The notes under the pieces were generated by a model. That model ran no database searches, was not told where the DNA came from, and was given only the letters and a program-made list of their open reading frames with translations. A DNA stretch of 64,000 nucleotides from Merluccius polli (Eukaryota; Chordata; Actinopteri; Gadiformes; Merlucciidae). Shown piece by piece: positions 13,396 through 26,640 of this stretch (the first letter of the stretch is position 1; each line of letters opens with the position of its first letter). The stretch is taken from NCBI GenBank assembly GCA_030340625.1, contig JAOPHQ010005694.1:282501-346500 (forward strand), in the 5' to 3' direction. Both the position numbers and the translations under genes were made by a program.

Positions 13396-16300
13396 ACTGT
13401 ATGGAATGTGTGAATAATTACTATATTGTACATCATAGCATATTGCACATGGCACTATTTTCCCTTCCGTTTTATGGGCAGTGCTTCATGGCAGCTCACT
13501 TAGGGGCCATAACACAATAAGAGCCTCTGAATCAAAATTATTCTCCTGGAGTGCAAGTTTTAAAAAAAATGCATGGGCATTGGGTGTGTATTAATAGCAG
13601 CTATGTGTCTAAAAAAGAAGTCTGGTAGTTTCTCCGTGGCCGTGTGCACAGCAACCTGGATCGTCCACTAACAAGAGGGAGCAATATCCCATCACAGGGC
13701 CCAGCCCAGTGGTGGTGGCTAATGGGTGGAAAACATCCACATCCCTTCACAGCTCCTCAAAACCACAGGCTATTCCAGTACGCTGTAAATGAATTGGAGT
13801 TCCAGAGGTCAGGTCCATAACGTAAACTATTTGGGGAAGGGCATTTCATTTAATGTGTGGATGGAAGAGAAGCCATTCTTCCTGAGATTTGTTTTAATAA
13901 TTAAGTGCTGCCTCATGGCGGCACATGTTACATGTTTTTTCTTTTAGCCTGCAAATGGCCACGATTCGACAAACTAGCTGCTATTAGATAAAATATCTGA
14001 AAAGGATTCATATCTCCATCTGCACATACACTTCTCTTTTGTTAGAGGTAGAGGCAAAAGTAAACGCAAGACAAGAAATGTTCACTAATACAAAGTGTGT
14101 CTGAATGGAATAGGAGCTGTAGCCCACGCTGATAGCTGACCTAGAACAAGAGTTGAATGGCAGACTTTCCACTCACAACGAATAGAGCAGAGAGGACAAG
14201 CAAGGCAGGTGTTTACAGTTGAAATGTCGACTGAAAAAGCTGGTCCGCTGTGTTTACCGTAGGGTCTTTCTCTATCCCCGTTAGAATTTGTCCATATTTC
14301 TCCACTGTGGAGGTTTTCACGTAAAACTTGAGTAAATATTGTAGACCCTCCTCATAATGGAGGACCAAGGCCTGAACTTGTGTTTGGAAATCCGCACAAA
14401 CATCATCATCATATACATTATTACATCCTTTGGTACCGTGACCGCTATGTGACTTCTTTCTGTACTCATGACAAAGCGATTTTACATGCTGTTGAAATTA
14501 TTTTGTTTCGATTGCCGGGGTCCTTATTTTGAAAAACCCAGATGATGACAAAACAGCAAAGTTTATTTATAAACCGCTATAAATAAGCGTGATGTATTGG
14601 GCTACTATTAACAGACCAAATTTGTACATTACGTAGGTAAAACTGAATATCAAGGGCCAACATTTTTGTTTGAAAGGTCAAGCAAAAGTTAAAAACAAGA
14701 TCTAAAACTGATATCCAGGTGGAATATGGGTCGCTACATGATCATAGATTCATGTTAGAAAATATGATGACTACAAATGTATGTTTGAAGATAGTAATAA
14801 CCATTCTAACTGTGTGCTACACAAATTCCACTTGACATATTTTTGAGTCATTTCACTATCATTGCAAACTGTTTCCTTAAGGATGTTGATCTAAAAATAT
14901 GTTATTATAACTTACTTCACCTCACACACAGATAATGCATGAGGGCACACACTGTAAATATTAAAAGGTTGGAAAGTCCCCAAACAATGGCCACAAATAA
15001 CCTTTCTAAGAAATTAGCATCTAAGAAATTAGCATTGAAAAGTTCACAGCTCATCGTATTTTCATAAATCTCGATCTTTAGACAAGCAGCTGACCTTTTA
15101 CAGACTTTGAAATAAAAATTTTGAATCCAATTAAAAGAAGAATTGTTGTTTTTTTAAACATTCAAACGTTTTAGTTTTAGATTTAGTTATCTCTCATGGA
15201 CACAAATGTAAATGTAATCCAACTATTTGTTGAGTTATTTGCCCAACATTATCCTTTCATATGGTCTTCACATGATGGCGGCACGGATAGCAAATTGCCC
15301 TTGACAGGGATAATTGAATCTTCACCTCCAGCAGAAGCCATTCCTTGCTTGCAGTCCTCGAATGTGTTGGTTCAGGAGAATAGTGATTTCTCTAAACTCT
15401 GCAGAGAAAATAGTGAAATAGAAGTGTATTGATTGTTGAAAGAGAGTGGGGCTTCACATGCTTGCAAGCTTCCCAGGCAGGCCGGCAGGCAACAATTGCT
15501 TTTGTCGAGGAACTTCCCTCACTCACTCACTGCTGTCTTTTCACCACTAAGAGGCTCCAGTGTGAAATTTGCCTCGAGTATAAATTACCCTTTTCAAACT
15601 TCAAACTTTGTTCATGTGAATAACCTAGCAATTTAGATACCAGATAGCCTACTTCTATAGCTTGTTTTTGTGTTGCCTCGATCCCGCCTGTGCCCCTCTT
15701 CCTCCCCCATCATACAAAGAAAATTAAATGTAATGGAAGGAGCACAACTTGGCAAAACAGAGGAGGACCTTCTTCAGCATTCAGACAGGCGGTCTTTTTC
15801 TATCGCCCCTCTAATGGTCCTCCTCATCCATGAGCAGAATAGATCCAGGCTAGGGCAAAGGTGGGATCATTAATTATTGATATTGTTGTGGGCGGATCGA
15901 AGGGGAGTGGTGCACAGGTGGAGCCCACATACCCCCCCCCCCCCTATACACACAGACACACACAGTCTGACTACAGATTGACAGTTTTTACACACAAATG
16001 TGCCGGTCAATTGACAGTTTAAAATGTCCTCAGTCCATTTTGGCTTGTTGATTTCATGGCAGGCATCCAGAGCCACATTCACTGTTACTCACGCATACCA
16101 GACATTTCAGCCGATGTCGCAGTGTAGGGCGCACTGATGCAGATTTTAAATCTGTCCTGTACACCAAGGTCTCAAGTCCAGCCTATATGTTCACATGGGG
16201 AAAAGTCTGCAAGGGAAGCTTTGACAGTATTGATGGAATAATGTATAAATATTTACCGGCTGTTATTTACAGAACCATAGTTGTCTTTATTTTCTAATTG

Positions 16301-19300
16301 TGTCTGTTTGTAACTGTGCTTCATTGTACAAAACAATCACTATTTTAGTGTCAGATTGTCGGTCATAAAAGAAATGTTCAAAAAGAGTCCAATGTCATAA
16401 CATACTGTCCAGCTTCTCTTTACTTCCTCTGTGAGCACACCAATGGATTGATGAAAAATGTCCAGTTTGTCCATCGTTTTTCAGCCGCGAGTAGCCTCAT
16501 GGGGGACTCCATCCATGATGTGTCAGTGTTACTCTAACAAGTGTTGCTTTTTTCTATCTTCTAGCATTTCATTATGATGGTTTTGTCCCAAAGGATTACA
16601 GCAGGACATCTAACAAGACCACACCACAGTGCTAAGAATGAGAACCTCACAACCACCACCACCCACACCGCCATCTTAGCCACTTATTGAATCTGCTAAA
16701 ACGTTTTTCGTTCATTCCTTTGTTCATTTGTGCTTTCTCTCTTTTTCTCTTTTTCTCTCTTTCTCTCTTTCTCTCTTTCTCTCTTCCTTTCGCCATTACT
16801 CCACATGGCTGGCCCGCATGCTATCTCGCCAACAGCCTGCGTATATAGAAATGGATCTCTTGCACAGAAACTGCTTTTGAAGCTGTCCCATTGTTTGATC
16901 CAGAAAAATATGTAGTAAACATTATTTTGCATTGAAACCCAAATCCAGCCCCAAGGTTCTAATTTCGCCTTCATATTTGTCATGTTTGACGTTACAAGGT
17001 GTCTGGCAGGAGGTCGATAGCCTCCACTGCCTCAGTATGCAATGGTACAAAGCAGCTAAACAGGGTGGTTAAGGGGATTGTAGCAACTGGTAGTGAACAG
17101 CAGGTGACAGGCCTGATGAGACCTCTGGTTGACTGGAAGGCATGTTCCCGAATCACAGCTTTACACTCTGTACTGTAATCTCGAGCTCACATCCCCTCTG
17201 TAGTACCAGCCATGAAATGTGTGCCAGTTTCTCATACAAAGACACATTTTCCAGTCATCCTAGCCCACACTGTTTTACCGTGCATGTTTTACTGCAGACT
17301 ATTGTGTGTGTGTGTGTGTGTGTTATGGAGGATGAAAAACACTTTAAGGTTGGCTCAATCAAGAGGAAAATTAACTGAGCACAACTATGTTGAATGGAGC
17401 GTTTCCACCCCATTAATGACTCTATAGGTTGAGATGTATAGCGTGCACTTAGTGGTCATAATTCATTTTAACTGTGGTCACAAGGCTCTGTTTCCTTCTT
17501 TTATTTCATTGCTTTGTTTCTATTTTTTTTAAATTGCATAAAGGGTATTTAATATCATTATGCATGTAATAATATTCCCGGCATTCAGTATTTGACCCAA
17601 TTCAGCCTTTGTGCCAAATACACCCCCCCCCCCCCATCCCTGGAATTTGAATGAAATACTGATTATGTTTTTTTCTGTTTTTATTGGTCTAATTGCCTGT
17701 TTGTGTTGTGCGTCATTGTTGTGTTTTTCTGCAATGCCTCTCTCACTCTATCGGCTACATATAAATCAATGAGAAACCAACGACATCAGCGATGCGGCCT
17801 TGTCTGAGCAAAAGTGTTTTAAGCGGCAGGACGTGCCTCTTTCTAATTGTTTTCAATGGGCTTGCAGCATTTGTCCACCGCGTGTGTGTGCTCGCTGGAC
17901 CTCACGTTTCCCCGCCTGGAGGGTTCTTTTGAAGTGACTCATCTGAAAGGGGCTGCTGGCTGGGTAACCTCCTGAGGCTCGCTGATGGCTACCTTCAGGT
18001 TTAAATGGTCCCTGGTGTCCTGGTGTCACTGCTATTCTGTTACATACTAATTGAGTGATTTTAATATGGTTATATACAAGACAGAGTTATAACACAAGAT
18101 GGATACACAACAAAATAACGATCTACATGTTTTGGGGACAGTACAAAGATGACAAGGATCTATGGATGTCCGTATGGCAACGTTGTGGGCTAGTAGTAGT
18201 AGTAAATCAACAAGATGATTGAGACAGCAAGACAAGTAATGACATAAAAACATAAAAATGATAAAGAATAAAATAAAAATAGAATAAAAATCAAACGTAA
18301 TTATTTTAAACCGTACATAATAGAACATTCATTCCAACTCCATAATGGAAGAGATTCCGTACACATACATATGAATATACACCTAAATATAAATAATATA
18401 CACAACAGCAGTAACAGGGTGGCAACAGTACTGACACAAGTACAAGCCCTAAGACCTCTTTGGAGTCCACCCCTGGGTGACATGTACCATGTTCTCGGCT
18501 GGAGTGTACAAGAGTTTAAACGATCAGGAACATGGCTGCATGGCTTCACATGCTGCTTTCACTGCATAGCTTTCAGTGCACTGCTCCAGTGCTGACCCCA
18601 TTCATTAAAGAGTTGTTTTGTCAGTTCTTTTGCCAAAGCCAGTTAGTGCAACAACAAAAAAATCACTTGCATTACATTATTATCACTTAGCCATCGAATA
18701 GTTGCACCCATAAAAACATAATCAGGCCTTCACAATCTTCATTTTTCCGCGTTTCAATTGAGTAGCTGCTTAACGCTTCAGCGGCTCCATTTCAAATCAT
18801 TGCAGACTTCTTTTTTTTTTAATCGGCTACACTACACACTATAATTTGTGTATTTTAAGATATGTTGTGGATCAATTAGATGAAGAAAAAACAAATGGGA
18901 CACCCCTGCCCAAACTGATTGAAAGACTTTGCAGAAATGCACAAATGACAACAGCGTCTACGTCTATGCTGCTGGCAAGTAGCACCGGATGTGCAGCCGC
19001 TCAGAGCAGAACAAATGTGGAAGTTGGTCTCTCTCTATCCTTCTCTATCTCTTTCTCCTTGTCTCTCTCTCTTGCTGCATATTTTCAATTAACCAGGGCA
19101 AACTTTAATTACACTGCATTTAAAATCTGTGTGGTGGTGGTGATGGTGGCTTTATGCAAGACAATTATGCAAGTGTCCCCAGTGTGGGTCTTGTCCTGTT
19201 GTGTGGCTGAATGTCCCTCATGCAGCACTTAGTGGGGGCTTTCACTAAACATGATAAGGATGAGCATGGCTAAGCTGGGCCTACAGCTGTCTGCTTCTTA

Positions 19301-19614
19301 ATGTCCATCCATAAAACATCACCCAGAGACGGCCCGTTTCCTCTTTTATCGCGAAGGTTACTACTTTTTTGTCAATACGCTTGGAAAGTTATGTATTGCT
19401 ATAACAAGACCATTTGTCTGATGTGGAGAGATTGACATATTCAGTGTTTCCTGAACCCCATACGAGCTTTAAATTTGCCCATCTGGGAATTTGTTGGAAT
19501 CGTGGAAAGTTGTGCAGATTCTTTTAAGATTCTCCAAGTCATGACCTGATTGCAGAGCAGCATTAAGATGTCTTTTCAAATAATATTCATGACTCCCTGC
19601 TGTCTAGAGGCAGT

Positions 19615-19673
<59 letters not shown>

Positions 19674-21107
19674 TTGTAGAACAGTTAAAAAAAAGAGTTA
19701 AAAATAACTATTTTAACAGCTTTTTCCTCTGTCAGCTCCTGCTTAATGCGGGTTTTAATTAAAATTACAGCATGGATCAACAGCCAAGCATACACTAACG
19801 AAGGAGAGAGGATAGCGTTGTAAATAGGCCAGACAGCTTCTGCCAGATGACTAGCAGGACTACAGTTATGTATGACTTATAACTATGTACCATATATGTA
19901 TTGCTTCTTTTTCCTCTTTCTATTTTTTTGCCTTATTCACATACTGGCATACCTTCCATCTCCATCCGTCACACTCATCTTTGATATTTCTCATTTTTTG
20001 CAGTACTTCCACTGAGCTTGATTTTCTGATGGAAGTTGCAATAATGAATGAATGGCCGCTCATTATTCCATTACAAATCGAAGGGCATGTGTGTGAGCCC
20101 CCATACTTATTCTTTACTCTCAAGGACTTATGATGATTATGTGAAAGATTACACACAAGTTCAACCTGTGTGTGTGTTTGTATTTGCACCAAGCTATGTC
20201 TTCTGCTTGTACAGTCATGCCGTACCTTTTCAATTGTGTTCAAGTAATGTTCTTGACAAACAGTTAAATTCTAAATACACTAGACTATGTATTATAGTAT
20301 GTGGACATTATACCTCATATTGAGTGGATAACAAACTAAATAAAAACAAACTTTCCCAACTTTGCCCACATTTTCGGCGTGTATAGGTTAGCCACAGACT
20401 TCTAGCGCCAGAAGAGAGAGAGAGAGAAAGAGAGAGAGAGCAATATGCTGAGATGTTCGAGAGGGTAAAAAAAGGGGAGCGGATCAGTAATGTCACACAG
20501 CAAATATAGCTCGGGGTTGTGGTGGCGCAGGGGCACACGGGAGCGACGCGGCCAAGTTAGGCACCCCGTGAGCGAGGCCTGATGGATGTGGCAGAGCAGC
20601 TCGTCAATCACGAGGTTCTCTGCTTTCCCTCTTAATAAATCAGGCGTCTCCCCGGGGGAGGGGGAGGAACCTGCACTCCGGGGTGACCACTGTCTGACAT
20701 GCAGGTAGGCAGCCTGCCAGTTAATCCCCCCCCCCCATGCACCAAGACTGCCTGGTCAAGTCTGGCTGCTAAACAACCAACCAACCAGCCACAGATCCAC
20801 CGTTCATCATCTGCCATATGCTACACCGTCTCCACATTCCCTATTATTATAATTGCAGTCGCATACAGCCCTACTACTTCACTCGTCAGAAGTCAACAGT
20901 TGATGCTGCCCACGCTATTGACAGATGCTAATTGCATAATTATCTACCCTTGTGCTTCATCGCTCCGGTGATAGCGTTTGACATTATGCTCGGAGCCACT
21001 GCCATCGACCCGGCACCATATAGTAATATGCGGCTCGCCGAGCTACTCAGATTGCATTACGATCATAATGCGAAAAAGGCACAACACCGCATGAGCCGCC
21101 AGCATTA
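13396..21107. other. No gene recognised
   Basis: This holds TC and GT microsatellites (about 16735-16785, 17302-17322, 19619-19674) and short C runs (about 15931-15944, 17621-17635, 20727-20736). No coding exon or RNA gene was recognised. Confidence 0.6.
19619..19674 (+). repeat. (TC)n microsatellite
   Basis: About 56 bases of TC with one TG interruption. Confidence 0.95.
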
Positions 21108-21436
21108 ACACCACTGACTGTTCCTTCTGCCCGTCTTACCACCATGGGGAGCAGAGCTTTCAGCCGCTCTGCTCCCCGGCTCTGGAACTCACTTCCACCC
21201 CAGCTCAGAAACATGGACTCACTTCACCTTTTCAAATCCACCCTCAAAACCCATCTGTTCAGAACTGCTTTCTCCTTGTGACCCCATCTGCTCTGCAGAT
21301 TATTTTTACTGTTTGTATTTTAACATGTCTTATATCTTGTTTATTTCTTGTGTTTCTATGTTATGGTTATGTACGGTGTCCTTGAGTGCCAGAAAGGCGC
21401 CTTGAAATATAATGCATTATTATTATTATTATTACT
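21108..21436 (+). mobile_element. 5'-truncated L2-clade LINE (C-terminus of ORF2 and 3' tail)
   Basis: The + strand from about 21111 reads the end of an L2-type reverse-transcriptase protein: RAFSRSAPRLWNSLPPQLR, then MDSLHLFKSTLKTHLFRTAF and a stop at 21279. The APRLWNSLP...FK..LKTHLF pattern is the standard tail of L2 ORF2. It is followed by a 3' UTR ending GGCGCCTTGAAATATAATGC and an (ATT)n tail at 21418-21436, as expected for L2. It is a dead remnant. Confidence 0.85.
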
Positions 21437-21867
21437 TTAGAAGTGGAGCACTATAGCGATACTCCAGGCAGTAAGTCTAATCTACATCCAGGAATGATCT
21501 GCGTTCAACGTCGCATCAATAAAGTCAATAACTGCCTGGCTTCTCACCCTGGAGATGTGTTATGGGTCGAGTTGCTATGTGGTAGAGGTTTTTTTTGTGT
21601 GAAACGCTATGCTGACAATTTAACAGCAACAAAAATGTTGCCGTCATCGGCTTACATGGGTAGTTTCAACAGAGTTAAAACCGCGGTTGTCCTCGCCTAT
21701 ATTTTTGTCCTGTTTTCCGTTCTAAACCGGTTCGCAGACAGGGGCCCTCTTCATCCCCTTGCTAGTATCAGCCACAGGCACCGCTATCGGCAGTAGTTCA
21801 CCGACAGTGCACCAGTGTGCACTTTTCTTCATCCCATACAAATCACGTCTTGAGCTGCATTTGGTGT

Positions 21868-21876
21868 ACACACACA

Positions 21877-21945
<69 letters not shown>
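21868..21945 (+). repeat. (CA)n microsatellite
   Basis: About 78 bases of CA with one AAAC interruption near the left end. Confidence 0.97.
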
Positions 21946-21947
<2 letters not shown>

Positions 21948-23236
21948 TACTGCTTTCCACTCACTTCAAGGAGTGAGGAGTGACGAGTCCTCCTGGTCTC
22001 AGTGTGACCACTTCATTAAACGTCATCCTCCATAAATTGAAATGGACGTGCGCTAGTAAGGCTTCGTATTCATGGCACGTATTAAGCACTAAGCACACAC
22101 ACCCTGAACCAACCGTCCTCAGAACAACCTACTGTTTGTGTTTGTTTTCCGTTTTATTTATTCAGTCTATTTTACTAGAGAGGATGGTGGCCGGAATGCA
22201 CAAAAAGGCATTCATAGACCCATATCTTTTTTTCATAAAGGTCAGAATTTCTTTGCTATTAAAAAAGATGGATTAGGGTTAATATGCATTGGCTAGACCT
22301 GGCAATTTTGTAAAAGTAACATAGCAAAGAAAAGCATGTTTTTATGGAATCAAGAGCAATATACAGGGAGGTTAGTTTTGTGCACAGCAGCATGTGACAG
22401 CAGATAACGTGTGTGGCATTAGGTAGCTGAAATAATTGGATATGAATTTGATCTTTTGTTTGTTTTTAATCATGTCTTATCACTTTCATAATCAAATCTG
22501 AGGTGTGTGATAGTCTAATTTGCATGTAGATCATCGGCAGGAATATGTCTAAACCTGGTTGTTATATTTGTATATTTGTTTTTTGTTGGCAGGCACGCAT
22601 TAACATTCTCTTATTAGTTAACTCAGAGCTCTAAATGTAAAACCTTGTCCATGAAGTGAATAGATGTTTTTAGTATTTTCAGAAGGACACTTGGAGAGCA
22701 GACAAGCAGTAATGACTTTGCTTCTTCTAATACATTTATTTTATGTGTTGTGTTGTGGTGAGCAAACAAGAACAGCCGATTCAATATTGATCTAATTTAA
22801 CACATTTCCTCTGTGAGTCCATTCAGGCCCAGACAACTTGTAATAGGGCTGCTTCATTACTTGATTTTTTTCTTTCTCGCTAAATGTATTCTCAATTCTC
22901 AGTCCTTTTGAGCAATCTGGCAATTGTGGCAATTTTGACATTTGTTTGAGCATTCAGACTTCCCTCTGGATGTTGGCTTGGATCTGTGAAAGAGATGGTA
23001 GATTGTAGTTGTTAGAAAGCGGTCCACTCTGGTGAGAATAGCTGTTTCCAGTGCCATTCCAAGGTGATTATCAATGAAGCATATATTGACAAGACAAACA
23101 GGAACCATGTTAGCTGACTCCTGTCCTAGTCTCTGTGTTTTATAAGTTGTACTTCTAACTCAATCTGTGACATGCAGGTTGGTTGGTGAGTTGATTGGTT
23201 GGTTGGTTAGGTTGATTGGGTGGAATTTCTAATAGG

Positions 23237-23239
<3 letters not shown>

Positions 23240-23272
<33 letters not shown>

Positions 23273-23307
23273 GTGTGTGCGTGCTCGTGTGCGTGCGTGC
23301 GTGTGTG
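23240..23307 (+). repeat. (TG)n with CG interruptions
   Basis: A GT run passing into GTGCGT variants. Confidence 0.93.
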
Positions 23308-25061
23308 GGAATTAGACTTAACGCGTCACAGGGTAACATTAGGTTTCGAGTGCTCTAGACACTTTGCAACCCTTCTCTTGCTATCAATCTCTGCATTCTG
23401 GACCGAGACCATCAGCCCATTTAAAGTGTCACAGTGTCCATGCTAAACATGGAACGCATGCTGTGCTGGCATGCAGGACTTAGATGTCCATGGTTTACAG
23501 TTGCTTTCTAATGCGCTGACCTTCTTTGCCCTCCAGCGTTGCAGGCCTTATCCAAGGAGCATCTGGACTCAAACAAATACACTAAGCCGCCATCCGCAAA
23601 TCTTCAATGCTGGGAGTAAAGACTCTTAACATTTCATACTAACAGTGGCATTACAATCAGCCATCTGTCTTTCTGTTGTTCCCCAAATGACCCTTAATTG
23701 TACCTTTCCATAAACTGTTAACGTCACACATTTTTTAAATTGTTCTTATTTCTTGCTTTCATCTAAAATGTGTTAGGTTTGGGAGGAAACCCCAGGCCTG
23801 CACCCAACACCCAAATCTCATAGCTGTTCAGAGGCCCAATTAGACCCAGCATAGCCTTCCCAGATGCCTTGACATTTTGAAATCAGCCAATCACAGCGCT
23901 AGAGGTAACAACGGCTTCAACCACAGTGGCTCCTATATAATCTGTGCTATTTCCAATCTTCTTTTTCCAATTTTTGCCAGAAATGATGCACAACTTGGAA
24001 CAAACAAGCTGTTCTGCCTTCTTGAGCCATACTTTGACTCATGAAAAGTAGACAGTAGTCAGTTGTTGTGCATGTGTGGTTGTGAGAAAGTGACATGCTG
24101 GAGTTGAGTAGTCTTCATACGCAATCCATAAAGGTGAAACCTTTTTTCCAAGACAGCATGTTGTATAATGTGCAATGTTATGGGGCCATTATTGTAGCAG
24201 AACTATTTACAAATGTGAGTAGAGAGTTGTGTAACTGTAGCTCAATCCGTGGGCGTAATCAAACTTGTAAGTGTGTAAAATAATCTCTAAATGCATTCTG
24301 AGATTTGTGAATGTGTACAGGAATCTGCAAATGTGTATTCAGAATCTGTGTGTGCATAATCAGATTTGCAAATGTGTAAAACATAGATCTGTAAATGTGT
24401 GAACAAATCTGTAAATGCATAAATAGATATTAATGGCTGAGAAGTATTTTGCTCCAAGAGCTGGAAATACAGACAAGTCATCAGTTAAAACTCAGCCTCT
24501 CAATTGGCTCTTTTTACACGTGACTTTTGCAACACTTCTTCCATGGCAGAGATCTGTAAACGCATGTGGCAATTTGCAAATGTATTGGAGATTTGTCTGT
24601 GTGCCTCAGTAGCTATACAGCCTACATACCAGTCGGCAGTAGCATCCAGTGATGTTAAGCATGACATTGCTGGGCTGGGTTGTGGCTGCAGTTGTGCCAA
24701 TGCAAGGCAGACTACTATTTTGGAGAGAAATTTTCTAGGTTAACTACGACTCCCATGGTGCACTTCCACATGAAACATCCAATCGCCAAATTTAAAATTC
24801 TGTCACAGCCGGTGTTATGTGCCAACTGGTTCCCGGGCGATCTGGTTCCCAAACACATGCATGTTGCTGTTGTGATCATCTTTACTTGAGTGAGCCAGAT
24901 GTAGTGTAGGGCTTGTAGGCAGATTCTCTAAAATCTGTCGAATCACCAACTTGTTTTCACGTCTTGCCTGGCTACTTTCGTGAATGTGTTTATTTTGTTG
25001 AATACTGTATTAAATTCCTATACAACACCAACAACAATGGTAATTTAATCTTGGTATAATA

Positions 25062-25559
25062 TAGCCTAGAACTCTAGACACCCCCTAGTGGCAGCAAATT
25101 TATTTGGCAGCTAGGTAGGTCTAGCACGGCTCCGTCGGCTTTTTGGTGCTAGAAACACAAAGTATGTCAGACCAATCACAGCGTGAGGGGCGGAGTCGAA
25201 AGCCGGGCTACCATGACGACAGAGTTGCGACAGGTTCCGTGTTAGAGGTAAACAATGGCTGCTGCTGCTGGCAAACGGCTGTCTTTCGACTCGGCTTTGG
25301 CCGCGACTCTTCAAGACTTGAAGTTAACATTTTCTTTGAGAAAAGAACAAAGAACGGCACTGAAGTCTTTCCTCGAAAAAAAATATGTATTCTGAGTTTT
25401 GATTAATTACGTCACCTTCTTCGTTGCTCTGATTGGTTGTAGCGCTATCCTATTGCGTGCAGAGGGAACTTGAAAGACAACCGTTTATCCCGCCCACACT
25501 GCCAATGGAGCTGCGCCAGACCTTACATCTTTCTGATGTGGGTCTGGCTTGCCAGGCTA
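25062..25559. mobile_element. 498-bp element with 9-bp TSD carrying a helicase-like first exon
   Basis: It starts TAGCCTAGAACTCTAGAC and ends with the reverse complement of TAGCCTGGCAAGCCAGAC (about 12 of 18 match). It is flanked by a perfect 9-bp duplication GGTATAATA (25053-25061 and 25560-25568). On the + strand an ATG at 25255 opens a 43-codon frame, MAAAAGKRLSFDSALAATLQ and then FSLRKEQRTALKSFLEKKYVF and stop. The LRxEQxxALxxFL....VF pattern resembles the start of RecQ-type helicases just before the ATP-binding PTGxGKS motif, which is missing. It is read as a deletion derivative of a larger helicase-bearing element. Confidence 0.72.
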
Positions 25560-26226
25560 GGTATAATAGTCTTCTAAAATTAATTGTGCTGAGCTGGATA
25601 TGAACAAGCTCCATGATGCAAAATAAACTTTTGCATTAGTCTTACCCCTTACACTTATGCTTATCTTACATTTTGGCTTGGGTTGACTTGAAACAACTGG
25701 TTACCTTTGTACGCACGGGACACATTTTACAGTTTTGTACATGTGATGGTCCGAAATACAAATAAAAGACAGCGGCAACCATGTCAACTAACATCTTAAA
25801 CGACACAAGCCATACGATTACAGAAGCCGATTGTAAAGTCTGCCTTATACAGTTTTAAGTGTCAACATTTGGCCAGAGTTATAATGACCATGATGGACTT
25901 CACATTATGTTTTCAAGGGTCATTATGCCTTATTGTATGCCTTTCGATATTGCATAGACTACTTAAACACTATGAACGAAAATTCATTACAAAAGTAAAC
26001 GATGGAGAAACATGTTGTCTTGGGTTTGCTTAAAACAACTCGTTACCTGGAACTTCTTTCACACGGTCTAATACGTTAATATTTTAGGCATTATCTTTTA
26101 AAAGTACCGTCGTGCTACTGCCGACTGGTGGTTTGTAGGCTTAATAGCTAATGATGCACACAGACAAATCACACACATTTGCAAATCACCACAGGCATTT
26201 GCAGATCTCTGCCACGGCAGAAGTGT

Positions 26227-26362
26227 AATAATAATAATAATAATACATTTTATTTATATAGTGCTTTTTAAGATACTCAAAGACACCTTACAGGTTAAAA
26301 GAGAGAATGATAAAACACACTAAAAACATAAATTGAGACATACCTGTAAGTTATACTTAAGA
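26227..26362 (-). mobile_element. 5'-truncated L2-type LINE tail, 136 bp
   Basis: Read on the - strand it ends AAAGCACTATATAAATAAAA, then TGTATTATTATT, the usual L2 3' end with ATT tail. It interrupts the right arm of the larger inverted-repeat element and is flanked by GCAGAAGTGT (26217-26226) and GCAGAAATGT (26363-26372), a 10-bp duplication with one mismatch. This places the insertion after the host element. Confidence 0.75.
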
Positions 26363-26640
26363 GCAGAAATGTAGCAAAAGTCACATGTAAAACATGCCAT
26401 TGATGACTTTCCAGTTCTTGGAGCATGTAAGCATTTACAGATTTGTCGACACATTTACAGATCTATTTTTTACACATTTACAAATCTGATTACGCACATA
26501 CAGATTCTGAATTCACATCTGCAGATTCCTGTACACATTCACAAATCTCAGTACACATTTAGATTATTTTACACATTTACAAATCTGATTACGCACACAT
26601 GGATTGAGATACAGTTGCACAACTCTCCTCTCACATTTTT

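Larger units (their letters stand above)
21437..24210. other. No gene recognised
   Basis: This holds the CA and TG microsatellites listed. A 22-base word at 23494-23515 recurs inverted at 27243-27264. Confidence 0.6.
24211..26640. mobile_element. Composite inverted-arm element with AGATTTGCAAATG-type subterminal repeats
   Basis: A left arm (about 24211-24625) is matched in reverse complement by a right arm (about 26135-26640, interrupted by an L2 tail). The shared order includes ACAACTCTC, GGATTGAG, repeated ACACATTTACAAATCTGAT and ACAGATTTGT units, GCAAAAGTCAC, AGATCTCTGCCA and CACACAGACAAATC. The arms look roughly 80% alike by eye. The centre holds a later 498-bp insertion. Without insertions the element would be about 1.8 kb. 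No transposase was recognised and the family is unknown to me; many short subterminal repeats fit a DNA transposon. Confidence 0.7.

Noticed and set aside
24211..26640. Autonomous transposase gene inside the inverted-arm element
   Set aside because: No reading frame with a catalytic motif was found; the interior is short and occupied by a later insertion.
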